64,000 bases of DNA, taken from Membranipora membranacea (taxonomy: Eukaryota; Bryozoa; Gymnolaemata; Cheilostomatida; Membraniporidae). The DNA is taken from positions 24,242,001 through 24,306,000 of the forward strand of contig OU612065.1 in NCBI GenBank assembly GCA_914767715.1. The letters are read 5' to 3'. Made by a program: the position numbers and the translations under genes. Each line of letters opens with the position of its first letter. Positions within the stretch are counted from its first letter, which is position 1. Shown here one piece after another: positions 54,801 to 64,000 of this stretch. Below the pieces are notes generated by a model. That model saw only the letters and a list, made by a program, of their open reading frames with translations. It was not told the origin of the DNA and ran no database searches.

Positions 54801-57800
54801 CTAAAGGTGATTGTATCTTGGGTCACGCAGAATAATTAAGACATCATATGTTGCTTGTGTTACCAAATATCAGATGTCTTACCTGAGAAACTTTAGTTCT
54901 GTACTCGCTTCTATCTGGAGTAGATAAAATAACAGATCTCACCAATCTGTACAATGGCTGTGTAACATTCTCCTTACCGATGCTCAATACATGCCTTAAA
55001 AAACGATAGAAGCTATTCAAAAATAGATGGGGAGTGGGGAAATAATTGTGCAAGCTCACTAAATAAGCTAGGAAGCATCCACAAAAATAAATATTTTCTT
55101 TCTTGTTTATTACAAAACTCAACTAATGTTGACAATTCTGCCTCAAGTGTAACTGTACCTGTTGCTAGCATAAATATTATATTATTTATAGGTTAATGGT
55201 TGGTAGTGACTCACAGAACAAATGACAGAGTTTGATCGCGTATCATCACAGTGTCTCGGGGTATATTCTGGGCGGCCACACTGTCCCTCTTCTGACCAAC
55301 AAACATCAGCATATTTCTCTCCAGTGATGCAAAAGCCTACAACATCAAATTACAGACCCTGTTACAAATAATTGAATTGAATTTATTTTGGTAATTGTGT
55401 TAGAAACACATTACAATTTAGGATTGAACCATATCTCTCTCAGTTATTTAAAAGACGAATACTAAATGGCACAAAGCTGCACAAAAATCTTGATGTTCTA
55501 GTTTTTGGCATGATATAATATTTACGATTACTTTTATAACAATTGCGTAAAATGTGTCTATCATCAGCGATAAAATGTTGAGCTAAATTAAAAAATACTC
55601 ATATCAACAAAACAGTCAGCGTCAAAAATGTAGCTGTTTTTTAAAAACGGACTTAAAAGCATATTCTTTTGTCTTTCTGTAGCACCAGTGTACCAGAGTT
55701 CGATATTATAGGTAAAAATGGGTTGGATCAGTGATTGGATAAAATTATGTTGTTGATACTGGTTAGGTTTAAAATGTTTGAATCTAGAAAAAGCATAAAA
55801 TCTTTTCTTTAGTTTACTATAGACATATTCAGTGTTTGAGCACCATTTAAGATCACAGTCGAAAAATGTACCTAGGTATTTAAAACTATCTACCTTCTCT
55901 ATTGGATTACCATTTATAAAAATATAGTCGTATAAGGCTCAAGATTTGCTAAAATTCACAACCATCTGAGCTATGTCATTAGCAGCGCACTTACTTTGTG
56001 AATGAGTGTATACTTCTGCATGGTTATATACACACTGATGACATGATATACTATTGCATGTTTATCTCTGATCGATAGAGAGTAAATTAATTCACTTAGT
56101 AAGAGTACCATCACAAGAAATTCGGTGTGACGATCTGAGTTAAAATTTACTAATAAGGGGCAGGTACATGTTATGTGCTTGTACTGAATTGCCTCTAACA
56201 GTTAGAGATACACATCCTAAATAGTGTAATCTTGATGTCAGTGTGGTGAATGAGTGTGTACAACAAGGACATAACCACACAGGACAAAATAGAACAGATG
56301 AGGCGTGAATGCCATTGTACGTTTTATCATGCTCGGCGCTTTCATGTTTCAATATAATACTAATATAACATAGATAGGTATATATATATATCTTTGAGTA
56401 CTAACCTGTTTAACCATGGCTATAGATGTACCTTCGTTTCTCTCACAGATAATAAGAATGCCCTGAAAATAAATTACCAGGTCAATCTGGGGTCAGCAAT
56501 AAAATCATAAGTACATTAAGAAGTGACAAGTAACATTGAGAAGTATACTTAATGTACAATTAAGAAGACAAAGTGTAACATCCATCAAGTAGAGTAGAGC
56601 TCAAGCTTGGGTTGTGGCAGCGAGGATCATGATTAAAAATCCTCTAGAAGAGTAAAGATTTCACAGGTAGAAAAATTTACCATTTGGCACTGGCCTGAAA
56701 CAACATAGTTTGCAGCTAAAATTGCCTCATCGCTTCACATAGATACACTGCGACCTCAGCTAGTGAAACATTGTGCTAGCTTATATTAAGTCATCTATCA
56801 TCATTTACTCATTTAGTATACGCTGGATATTCTTACCAGATATGCGAGGTGACACACACTGTCTATGCGCTGTATAACAATATTGGAGTCGTGAGCTGAG
56901 ATAAACATTCCTGGATCGATCACAGTTAGACTAGCTAACAGTCCGATAACTGCCTCCGATAAGTCAGTGTGATTCTTCAGCGCATCAAACTTCAGAAAGG
57001 TGATGAGACTCTAAAAGAATATGGATTTTTTAGTTATTTCTCCTAACATCTTTATAACACTGACTTCAATGCCAAGAAAACTTTAATCTCTAGACTACAG
57101 GACAATAGAACTCAAGCCACCACATGTACACACATACACATGCCAACACATGTACACATGCGAACTGGTTACCTGGCAGTGCATAGAGGTAGATGGAGAT
57201 GTTCTCCTAACATGTGTAAGGTGAATATGTAGGGCTATTACTGAGAGCAGAATGGCATACCATCAAATAAGTCATTGAAATACAAACATGGCTAGTATGG
57301 CTAGGTATGATTGTCTATTTCAGCATAAGACGACGCATGGTACCAACTTCAATCTTGCTTGCTTGTGAATTAAGATAGGAAACTGCAGCATTATGTAGTA
57401 ATCATAACTCCAAACACCAAAAATATTTCCAACATCTTTCTCTCTAACCTGGAGTGTGATAAGAAGGTGCTTCCTCAGCTTCATAATATCATGATCGCTC
57501 AGCTCAAAATCATCTGCAGTGTCATCAAATAGACTTTCCTGTGATTGGCTGGAGCTTCTCCTCTTTGTTCTAGCCTGTGATTTTTGTGATGCTTGTGATC
57601 GCTGCGAGCCACGGCTACCACCAGACCCTCTTGATTGGTGTCCTCTTCTTCCATGGTTAACTAAATAACACATTTTAAGTACACCAATGGTAATTTGATA
57701 GGAAAATCGCAGACAGATTAGAAACTTGTTACATGGCTCATCACTCATAGAGAGGGCATAAGGATCATAATATATCATTATTCGGCAATTTTATATTGGC

Positions 57801-60800
57801 AGAAAAGTCTAGACATATTTTTGAATATATATCTTCTCTAATCATGCTATTTCTTGTCACATACACGGGAACTGTAACTGTAATGGCTTGCTGATTGCAT
57901 TTATTGATTGAAATCAGCGTATAGTAGTGGTCATTGGAACTAAATTTGCTGTCAGGAAGAATTAGATATCTCACATTTTTGATCAATCAGAAGAATGGTC
58001 TTTAGAGTATCGATTGACTTCTGGAATATCACAGGATGGAAAAACTGTACATGGGCCTGGCCAGGTATACGGATCAGGCTGAGGTAAACAGCTGCAGCCA
58101 GAATAGATGCCTCTCGAGCATGAGGTGTGACTTCTGTCTGAAAATTGAAGAAAAATAATTTTTTAATTTATATTACTTACATTCGGATTAATATAATTCA
58201 TTTTCTTGTACTCAGGGAAGTTACTTAGACTTCCACCTGAACATTTAGACACCCCCTCTGTTGTTGGCCTCGCTACAATTGACATCTTAAAACATCTTAA
58301 ACAACAGTCCCATCACCCACCATTGTCTACAACATATATTTTCCTCACCAGCAGCAGTTTTGTTTGATTACGTTGCTGCTGGCCATTCACGGATAAGATG
58401 ACGGTTCATTACACTGGGAATAGGGAGGTTAGAGATTACTTCATATCCAAATCGTCTTGCATTTTAATTATTACAGGAAATTTATTGCTATATGATGAAT
58501 AAATTTGATCATGTATACTGTAGGTTCATCTCCCCTCATATTGATCTTTCCTTGCTTGTAGTTACTGGTATTATTTACTGTAGGGGCCCGATGACATTAT
58601 TAACCAAAGATTGCTAGAAGAGACTTAACAGTCTAAGGAGTTGGTCATATATGGTGTCATGTAAGTTAATTACTTAGTGCATAGTGGTATATTGTACTTG
58701 TGAAACATGTTGAATTTGTGTCCCCCTTGATAAAATTTGTCAAGCAACCAGGGGGGTCTTTCAATAAGAAACAGTTAAAATCGCAATCTGATCGCTCTCT
58801 CTCACCCCAAATCGCTCAGTCATTGATTTAATGTATACATTCAGAGTGAGCGATTTGGGAACGAATTTGTGTAATTGAAAGACCAAGTGAATGATAATTT
58901 TGAGCGATGTGATATTGATAACTTGCTTTAGCAATGTTATTTCAGAGGCATAGGTATATGTGGTAATACCAGCTAGCAGAACTGCTTATAAGGTCAAATG
59001 TACTCAGGGTGTAAATAACACATGAAATGACTGTTATGTCTTGCATCATAGCGGTATTGGCAGCTCACTCATCTAACTGAGTTCATCGAGCAATAGAGAT
59101 TCCCAAATAATGTTCTCAGAATACATGATGGTGCGCTTATTATTTCATTTTAAACCCGTGTCTCACCACATCTCAAACCTTAGCAATTAAGTGTTGTCAT
59201 TGGTCAAAACTTGAAAAACTGAGATCAACTTCATCGTCAACATTATCATCCATATAAGTCAACATTTTTAAGCTTACCCATCTGTTGGTGTCCAATAGTA
59301 ATGCTAGGGTTGCCATCATTCTCTTAGAATATCCTTCATTCTCAGCAACATTCCTCCAGAACTCTGTGTGAAAAATCAATAGATTATGGAATCACAGTAC
59401 ATCAATTGGCTACAATGGTGGTTAAGTTGGCGATCAGATTCATTGATGTGCTGTACAGTAACCACACTTTGAATAAAGAACGAGAGACCTACGCTAGCAA
59501 ATAGTACTGCCAGCCTAAGAAGTTAGATAGCTATTTGGCCAGACCCATTGTCATTTTCCAACCTTGGGTTGCCGACACATTCACCCAAAATTGATTTATA
59601 TTTAAGATAAATATTAGTACGCATGTATAACGATTGCCCCCTAGCGCCAGTTCAAGTGCGGTACAGGTCCGATACACCCTACCTCTCAACTAAACCTTTA
59701 GCCAGCTAATCAAATATAGTTGTGGGAGCTTGTTGATCCAACCAAATTTCAGTCAGACAGCATACCCACCTATCCCATCCTCAGTGTTGACTTTTCTTAT
59801 ACTTGTGCGTAAATCATCTCTTAGTTGTGTAAGTGAGTCAACATAGAATAAGTTGTCGCTGAGATTATCTTCAGCGGCTTTACCATCGTCTTCATAGTCA
59901 AGAAAACCTCCATCGCATATCCTCTTGGTCAAATCTAAAGTATTATAAATCAGCAAATAGATATCAAGTAACAGTTAATTCAAGAGTTCCGCTGATGAGT
60001 GAGAGACTAGTTTTTTCCTTTTAACTAATTGGACTGGGAAAACACAATAAAGAGGAGGGAACCCGTTAAGTCACATGGAATCAGCCCTACCCATACATAT
60101 ACAATATCCTCATATCAATCAATTGCCCCATTTTTGGGCCATGGATGGAGATAAGGCTAATGACCAACACATTGGGTAGGCCTCAGTGTTAGTAATATGC
60201 ATGATACTATGTAAGTATCACACTGGAGTAGGCTTGTCCTTACATGCTAACTAACTAACTAACATATCAACCATAGCCTATTCTACCCTGTCCCATTGCT
60301 CTACCTAGAGACAGTAACAATTACTACAAGGCACAGTTCAGGAATGCTGCAGTTCTGTTGTTCATGCCCAGTAGCCTAACAATTAGAACCAACAAACTGG
60401 CCTGGCCTACAGCGGTGTAGTGATAAGACTAGTGTATATATAGCCTTCATACAAGACAAGCATGTGGTTAGATCATCAGACCTGTAGTATATTAAGTATT
60501 AGTATGGCCTGGGCCAGTACTGAGTGGAGGTCACTTCTTACTCTGCAACACTGGCAGATACATACACACAGTCAGTCACAATGAGATGGATGGTGGTGGG
60601 TAAAATTAGAAGTTGTAGAGTAATAGGTAGTACTACCAAGTACTACATGTTCCTCCTTGATACTACTTAGTAGCAGCAAGGAGTATACTCCATAGTAGCA
60701 ACTAGCAATGGGGGGTAAGTTCATTGGTAGTAGTGGGTAGGTAAAAAGTTGAGTCACTCTCACTGCTGAGGAGTGTGCTCCAAAATATGCATCAGGTTTA

Positions 60801-63550
60801 GCTTACTTACCATCTGATACAGCTGTAATAAAAAGATCAATCACTAAAATATCAGTCTTCCATGAAGCCATGGCTTCCTTATAACTGGAATATATAGATG
60901 ATCGCTCAGTTGGAATGGATGTAGGCAGCAAGATGAGCAAAAAATAGAAGAAAATTGAGATTTTTTACAAAACTGGCGCCTTCATTTTTAGACTAAGATC
61001 TATGTCCAATCTATAAACTTCTTGGGGCTATATGGTGATGCCCGAATATTGTGAAATTTAGCAATTCAGATATATACCTTAGAAACCTCTTCAAAATAGT
61101 GGTATTGTTCTGACAACTCCTCAGATCTGAGATATCTTTCAAGGCAGATGCTAAAAAAATTTGAGCGACTTTTTATGGCCATCAGTGTGACCCTCAAGTA
61201 CCAGGTACACTATACTGGCGTGTAATAAATGTGGGAATGAGATTATAGTGAATTTTATTGAGTTCTGAAAGATCGGAAGCCACTTCTTATCATGCAAGAC
61301 ACTGTAGAACGAGCAGTTTTTTTTCAAATGGGTGCTTTATAACTGGAGCATTTTTACCGTAATCTTCTACTGCTATTGAGTTGTTTGCTGAAAGTACCCA
61401 ACAGCTCAGTGAGCTATTGAAATACCTCTCTGCTTGCACTATTTTGCTACCGATATGCAAAAATTTCCGTGGTGGGAGGGCGCTTAAGCACCCCTCCCAC
61501 ACCCTCCCCGCCACGCCTACGGCGTGTGGATCGGGCTTGGCCCAATCATTATGCTCATCTCTTAAAAAGTCAGTGAGTGAAATTTTTTAGAATATACGCC
61601 CCTGCAAGGAGTAACAGACTTGCTGGCAGTAAAAGATAAAGTGTGCATAAGAAATGTGTATAAGAAATCATATAATAAGCAAGGAATAAGTGATAAAAAA
61701 TAAGGGCAATATAAAATAATTGTTTAGGGCTTATCCATATGCTTCATCTAATAAATGTTTTTTTGAATAGATGAGAACAAATTAGTCCACTGTAAAAAAT
61801 GTGCTGCTGATGGATGGCATTCTACATAGTGACTAATGAAAATAATGTTATTCACAACCCTAATGCCATTGCTTACCCTGAGCAATGGTGGTTTAGTTGC
61901 CGCAAAAGCTGGTAAAAAAAAAGTGGGCCTGCTGTAATCCAGGATTAGCATCTAATCTGTGACATAAATATTATGATCATACAAATTTTATCAAAGCACT
62001 TCATGGAATCAGTTAAATTTGAGCTATAATTTCCTAGTTGGTGTGTGTTTTAACACCAAAATAAATAATGCACTGACAACCTCAAACAAAGGGTTTTGAT
62101 ATGGTATGTGTCTGATCCATACACCTGCTATACTGAATATATTAAGTCTATGGTTTTATCACTTGAGGTAGCGTATCAATGGCCCATTTTTTCAAAAAAA
62201 GATATAATTCTATTGCCATCCACATAGACATGTTTTGTCCAAGGCCATCCATTTCAATGCATAATAGTGAGCGTTGTTTTGCTTATACCTAAAGAGTCCA
62301 CAAATGTGCTTTTTACCTCATAACACACATTGCAATCGAAGGCAATCCCGAATGTCCCGTTGTTTCTTTGCCGCTCTCAGAACTCAAGTTAACTTTGTTT
62401 ATGTCTGTGATGAATTTTTTTCCTTTATAGGTTGATCATCACCATTATTGAGCAACCAACCTTCTTCTGTCTCTACAAAATAAACCAACTATCTGACGCA
62501 ATCGGCTCCTGCATGATTTGTAGAAGCTGTGGTCAAAATAATTTCTACAAAATGTGCTTAAAAATTGCCATTAGGGTAATAAATAGCCATTTTGACTGGG
62601 AAATATCCTCTCATCTGTCAATTCTGTGATTAATAGCTTTGATATATCGATAAAAAATAAAAAAACAGCTGATACACTGGTATATGTGAGCCGGGTGTGC
62701 ATAAATCAAGTTTGATCCAAATTGCCTGCAGTCGGCTCATTCCCATTCTACTGGTGGACCCTCGGCGGCTCAAAATCTAAATGCAGGCAAAATGGATCAT
62801 GCTTGATCTAGGTGAGCATGATAGAAATTAGAGCAACAAGTAGGCTTACCAGTATATACATATCAATTTTGTTCCTGTTTCCACATTTTTATTATTCAAA
62901 TATTATCATGATCCAGACTCAATTTTTTGCAATTCCATTACCATTACCGAAATAGAAATTGTGTTTGGCAAATGAAAAATTCACTGGGTATTATGGTATT
63001 ATGGGTATCAGTTAATTGATTTCTAATCCATCACTGGTCAATATTCTCTTCTTAGAACTGAACACTTTTGGCATAGGCTGCTAAACTGAATAAATCCATC
63101 CACAGTTGGGGGTCCGTCGGGTGGGGGCAAGAGTCTGGGGGGGCTCAGACTACAGCTGGATAATTTTTTTATAGACAGCAAGCTCTGTTTGTAGCCTAAG
63201 CATCATCAAATGCCAAACAGTATAATTCTACTGCACTGGTGTTCTCTCCTGACAGGCAGTATCTCAGTCTAACTATTGACTTATTCTCAGACTTATAGTC
63301 ATATCTCCTTGATACCAGTGTCTGGCCATGATGTACACTTACGAAATTTCAGCATTGATGAGAGCAGGGAGATTGTGAAAAACTCCCTGATGAGAGAGAC
63401 GTAGGGCTCAATGGAATAGCATTTTTTCTCTTCGCTAAGAGAAATGATAATGATGTGTTTTCTGAAATACTGTTTCACCAATACTCTCGGCATTTGCTGA
63501 AACTGAACTGAGTGTAAGACACTCATCATATTCATCCATCGCAAGAGCAT
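39818..63550 (-). CDS. NCAPD3: Condensin II complex subunit D3 (HEAT-repeat)
   Basis: HEAT-repeat subunit of condensin II, acting in mitotic chromosome compaction. Exons, 5' to 3': 63343-63550, 61078-61150, 60811-60884, 59770-59934, 59278-59363, 57975-58137, 57449-57660, 56837-57010, 56406-56462, 55215-55336, 54883-54994, 53180-53266, 52132-52304, 51766-51914, 51320-51502, 50799-50932, 50340-50455, 49959-50066, 49492-49669, 48953-49219, 47805-47898, 47288-47419, 46738-46824, 46181-46310, 45322-45515, 44490-44594, 43911-44158, 43395-43568, 43043-43127, 42616-42789, 42111-42315, 41779-41875, 41377-41518, 40982-41068, 40414-40631, 39818-39994. All phases agree, about 1729 aa (human about 1498). 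Diagnostic blocks: LLQEDFLKWKGSLFYRF, CRDVAVPIRKQAIQSLTQLL, ETVIPDIISLKIM, TKDYKTELADILAGNQQLA. The C-terminal tail is rich in Thr-Pro and ends basic (RRSSGRKRKQK). The first two exons rest on splice phase only; an alternative start is ATG 60871-60869. Confidence 0.92.
42541..42567 (+). repeat. (TAA)n microsatellite
   Basis: About eight TAA units in an NCAPD3 intron. Confidence 0.8.
44348..44426. mobile_element. MITE-like element, family B copy 2
   Basis: Left arm AGATCAATTCTGATCC and right arm GGATCAAACTTGATAT are inverted, with TTTGCCTG and CAAGCGAAA inside. It lies between two NCAPD3 exons, in the intron 44158-44490. Confidence 0.55.
46040..46129 (-). repeat. Dispersed repeat family D, copy 2
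   Basis: Read on the minus strand, it runs TACCCTCTAGGAGTAAATA to TGGCTAGCTGAGG and aligns along its length with 11267-11358. It sits about 50 bp from an NCAPD3 exon donor. Confidence 0.5.
49263..49286. repeat. Perfect short palindrome
   Basis: AACAAGGAGTTACTCCTTGTT, in the NCAPD3 intron next to the AAGTGCCC repeat. It has 10-bp arms and one central base. Confidence 0.5.
49342..49387 (+). repeat. 8-bp tandem repeat (AAGTGCCC)
   Basis: About 5.5 perfect units of AAGTGCCC in an NCAPD3 intron. Confidence 0.85.
50221..50326. mobile_element. MITE-like element, family B copy 3
   Basis: Left arm ATCGAGTTTAGTCTACTTTG (followed by CCTGC) and right arm GCAAATTGGATCATACTCGA are inverted copies with a few mismatches. 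The right end abuts the donor side of the NCAPD3 exon at 50340, only about 14 bp away. Confidence 0.5.
51061..51254 (+). repeat. GAT/GAA-rich low-complexity tract
   Basis: About 190 bp of imperfect GATGAT/GAAGAT/GATGAG repeats in an NCAPD3 intron. The open frames across it (His-rich on one strand, Met/Lys-rich on the other) are artefacts of the repeat. Confidence 0.8.
52522..52827 (-). other. Unexplained 101-codon open frame inside an NCAPD3 intron
   Basis: On the NCAPD3 strand, between exons 53180-53266 and 52132-52304, lies an open frame with protein-like composition: aromatic and Leu-rich (SKLFRKVFHLFLHLLP), then basic. It is preceded by a possible acceptor ATCTTAG but has no ATG near its start; the first Met is about 27 codons in. 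It could be a nested gene, a cassette exon or a transposon remnant. I do not recognise it. Confidence 0.25.
52889..52928 (-). repeat. G-rich dispersed repeat, copy 2
   Basis: On the minus strand it reads GGCCGTCGGGCGAGGGGCAA, then AAGTTTGGGGGGCTCAGACTA, matching the copies at 2796-2846 and 63107-63152. Confidence 0.55.
53180..54759. repeat. Tandem duplication of about 0.5 kb including part of an NCAPD3 exon
   Basis: The unit runs from the exon (from about 53210 on) through the adjoining intron to the words GTGACAATCATGCAAGAAAGATTG. It is repeated with starts near 53710 and 54228, and the last unit ends at about 54759. The second and third copies carry about 58 bp of the 87-bp exon, including the acceptor and the frame beginning TCT GTG TTG AAT, but not the 3' part or the donor. 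The copies are about 95% alike between themselves. Short forward ORFs here are copies of the same repeat. Confidence 0.75.
55588..55998 (-). pseudogene. Decayed LINE reverse-transcriptase fragment
   Basis: On the minus strand, conceptual translation gives an RT C-terminal block: QMVVNFSKS, then after an in-frame stop and a frame change near 55938, EKVDSFKYLGTFFDCDLKW, then PIFTYNIELWYTG. The FKYLG motif and the spacing from the NFSKS motif are typical of non-LTR retrotransposon polymerases. It ends at TAA 55588-55590. It lies in the NCAPD3 intron between 55336 and 56406 and is not functional. Confidence 0.7.
58755..58884. mobile_element. MITE-like element, family C
   Basis: Terminal inverted repeats GGTCTTTCAAT and ATTGAAAGACC are 130 bp apart. 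Inner arms CCCCAAATCGCTC and GAGCGATTTGGG are also inverted, so the element folds into two nested stems. It lies in an NCAPD3 intron. Only one copy was seen in the window. Confidence 0.6.
61314..61604 (+). mobile_element. 5'-truncated SINE copy
   Basis: Matches the body of the element at 11687-11975 from CAGTTTTTTTTCAAATGGG to GAATATACGCCCCTG with only a handful of differences. The tRNA-like head is absent. It lies in the intron between the two proposed N-terminal NCAPD3 exons. The sharp shared right end marks the element's 3' boundary. Confidence 0.8.
62703..62810. mobile_element. MITE-like element, family B copy 4
   Basis: Left arm AATCAAGTTTGATCCAAATT (followed by GCCTGCA) and right arm TGCAGGCAAAATGGATCAT (followed by GCTTGATC) are inverted. 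About 50 bp of core separates them. It is in the proposed first NCAPD3 intron. Confidence 0.65.
63107..63152 (+). repeat. G-rich dispersed repeat, copy 3
   Basis: GGGGGTCCGTCGGGTGGGGG, then CAAGAGTCTGGGGGGGCTCA and GACTA. Closest to the copy at 52889-52928. Confidence 0.55.
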
Positions 63551-63555
63551 TACAA

Positions 63556-64000
63556 CTAAATAAACACAAATCAGTTTTTGATGCCATTTTATCTACAATG
63601 GCGCCAAAACCTTGAGGTCAATACTGTGGTAATGATAAACTGCAGCTGGCTTAGAAGTTGGTTGATAGGTGATGGTTGGTAAAGAAATATCATACCATAA
63701 CGCCATACAGACTTTTGATCGTATTTGTACTAAAATGTCAGCTCTGTAATAAATGAGGCTTTGGCGGCAACTTGCAATGAAAGAAAAACATCATCTTACT
63801 CTCACAAGTTTAGGAGATTGATATATATTATGGTGAGATTCCAAGTATGTAATAACTGTGATTTATTTTGACATTGGAGAGTTCTGTTTTGATTGACTTA
63901 TTTGCAAAAAGTTGCAGCCTGTACTGATTTTGGGCATTTGATGTATGAAGCCAGGGTCACCATTCCTCCCGATGTCACAAACTTTATTTTTTTAATAAAA
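63556..64000. other. Right-edge sequence with no resolved gene
   Basis: AT-rich sequence upstream of the most 5' NCAPD3 exon candidate. A reasonable acceptor (TTTATTTAG) abuts that exon at 63556, so it may be internal, with a further 5' exon beyond or within this stretch. No coding exon was recognised. Confidence 0.4.

Overview
This 64 kb window is nuclear DNA from an intron-rich animal. It carries metazoan lysosomal, peroxisomal, adhesion-GPCR and condensin genes in an AT-rich background, with GT-AG introns of roughly 35 bp to 2.7 kb and many short inverted-repeat elements. The gene set fits an invertebrate, possibly an early-branching one such as a sponge, but nothing in the sequence fixes the phylum. 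I rebuilt exons by hand from splice sites, codon phase and remembered protein families. Every internal junction given below keeps the reading frame.

Layout: (1) 1-804, minus: first two coding exons of an unidentified gene, head-to-head with (2) ATP6V1A, plus, 1631-7657, 13 exons, about 622 aa, the catalytic A subunit of the V-ATPase. (3) 10818-24245, minus: a complete adhesion GPCR with latrophilin-like order (signal peptide, SUEL lectin, Cys motif and Ser/Thr stalk, HormR, GAIN/GPS, 7TM). (4) PPT1, plus, 25808-29232, lysosomal palmitoyl-protein thioesterase, with a tandemly duplicated second exon that looks mutually exclusive. (5) A TYSND1-like peroxisomal protease, plus, 30960-32426, intronless, ending in the peroxisomal signal AKL. 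(6) 32517-39172, minus: a coiled-coil protein of about 1725 aa, mostly in one 4.1 kb exon. (7) NCAPD3 (condensin II HEAT subunit D3), minus, 39818 to about 63550, 36 exons, with the two most N-terminal exons less certain.

The genes are not one system. There is a possible regulatory link: the decamer GTCACATGAC, or its reverse complement, resembles MiT/TFE (CLEAR or M-box) sites and lies just upstream of both lysosomal genes, ATP6V1A and PPT1, with another copy in an ATP6V1A intron.

The non-coding space holds a tRNA-derived SINE (one copy with its tRNA head, one 5'-truncated), several families of miniature foldback elements, a decayed LINE reverse-transcriptase fragment, a 0.5 kb tandem duplication that copies part of an NCAPD3 exon, and microsatellites. 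I saw no CRISPR array, operon, viral genome or toxin gene. The strongest leads are the PPT1 duplicated exon, the CLEAR-like sites and the SINE family.
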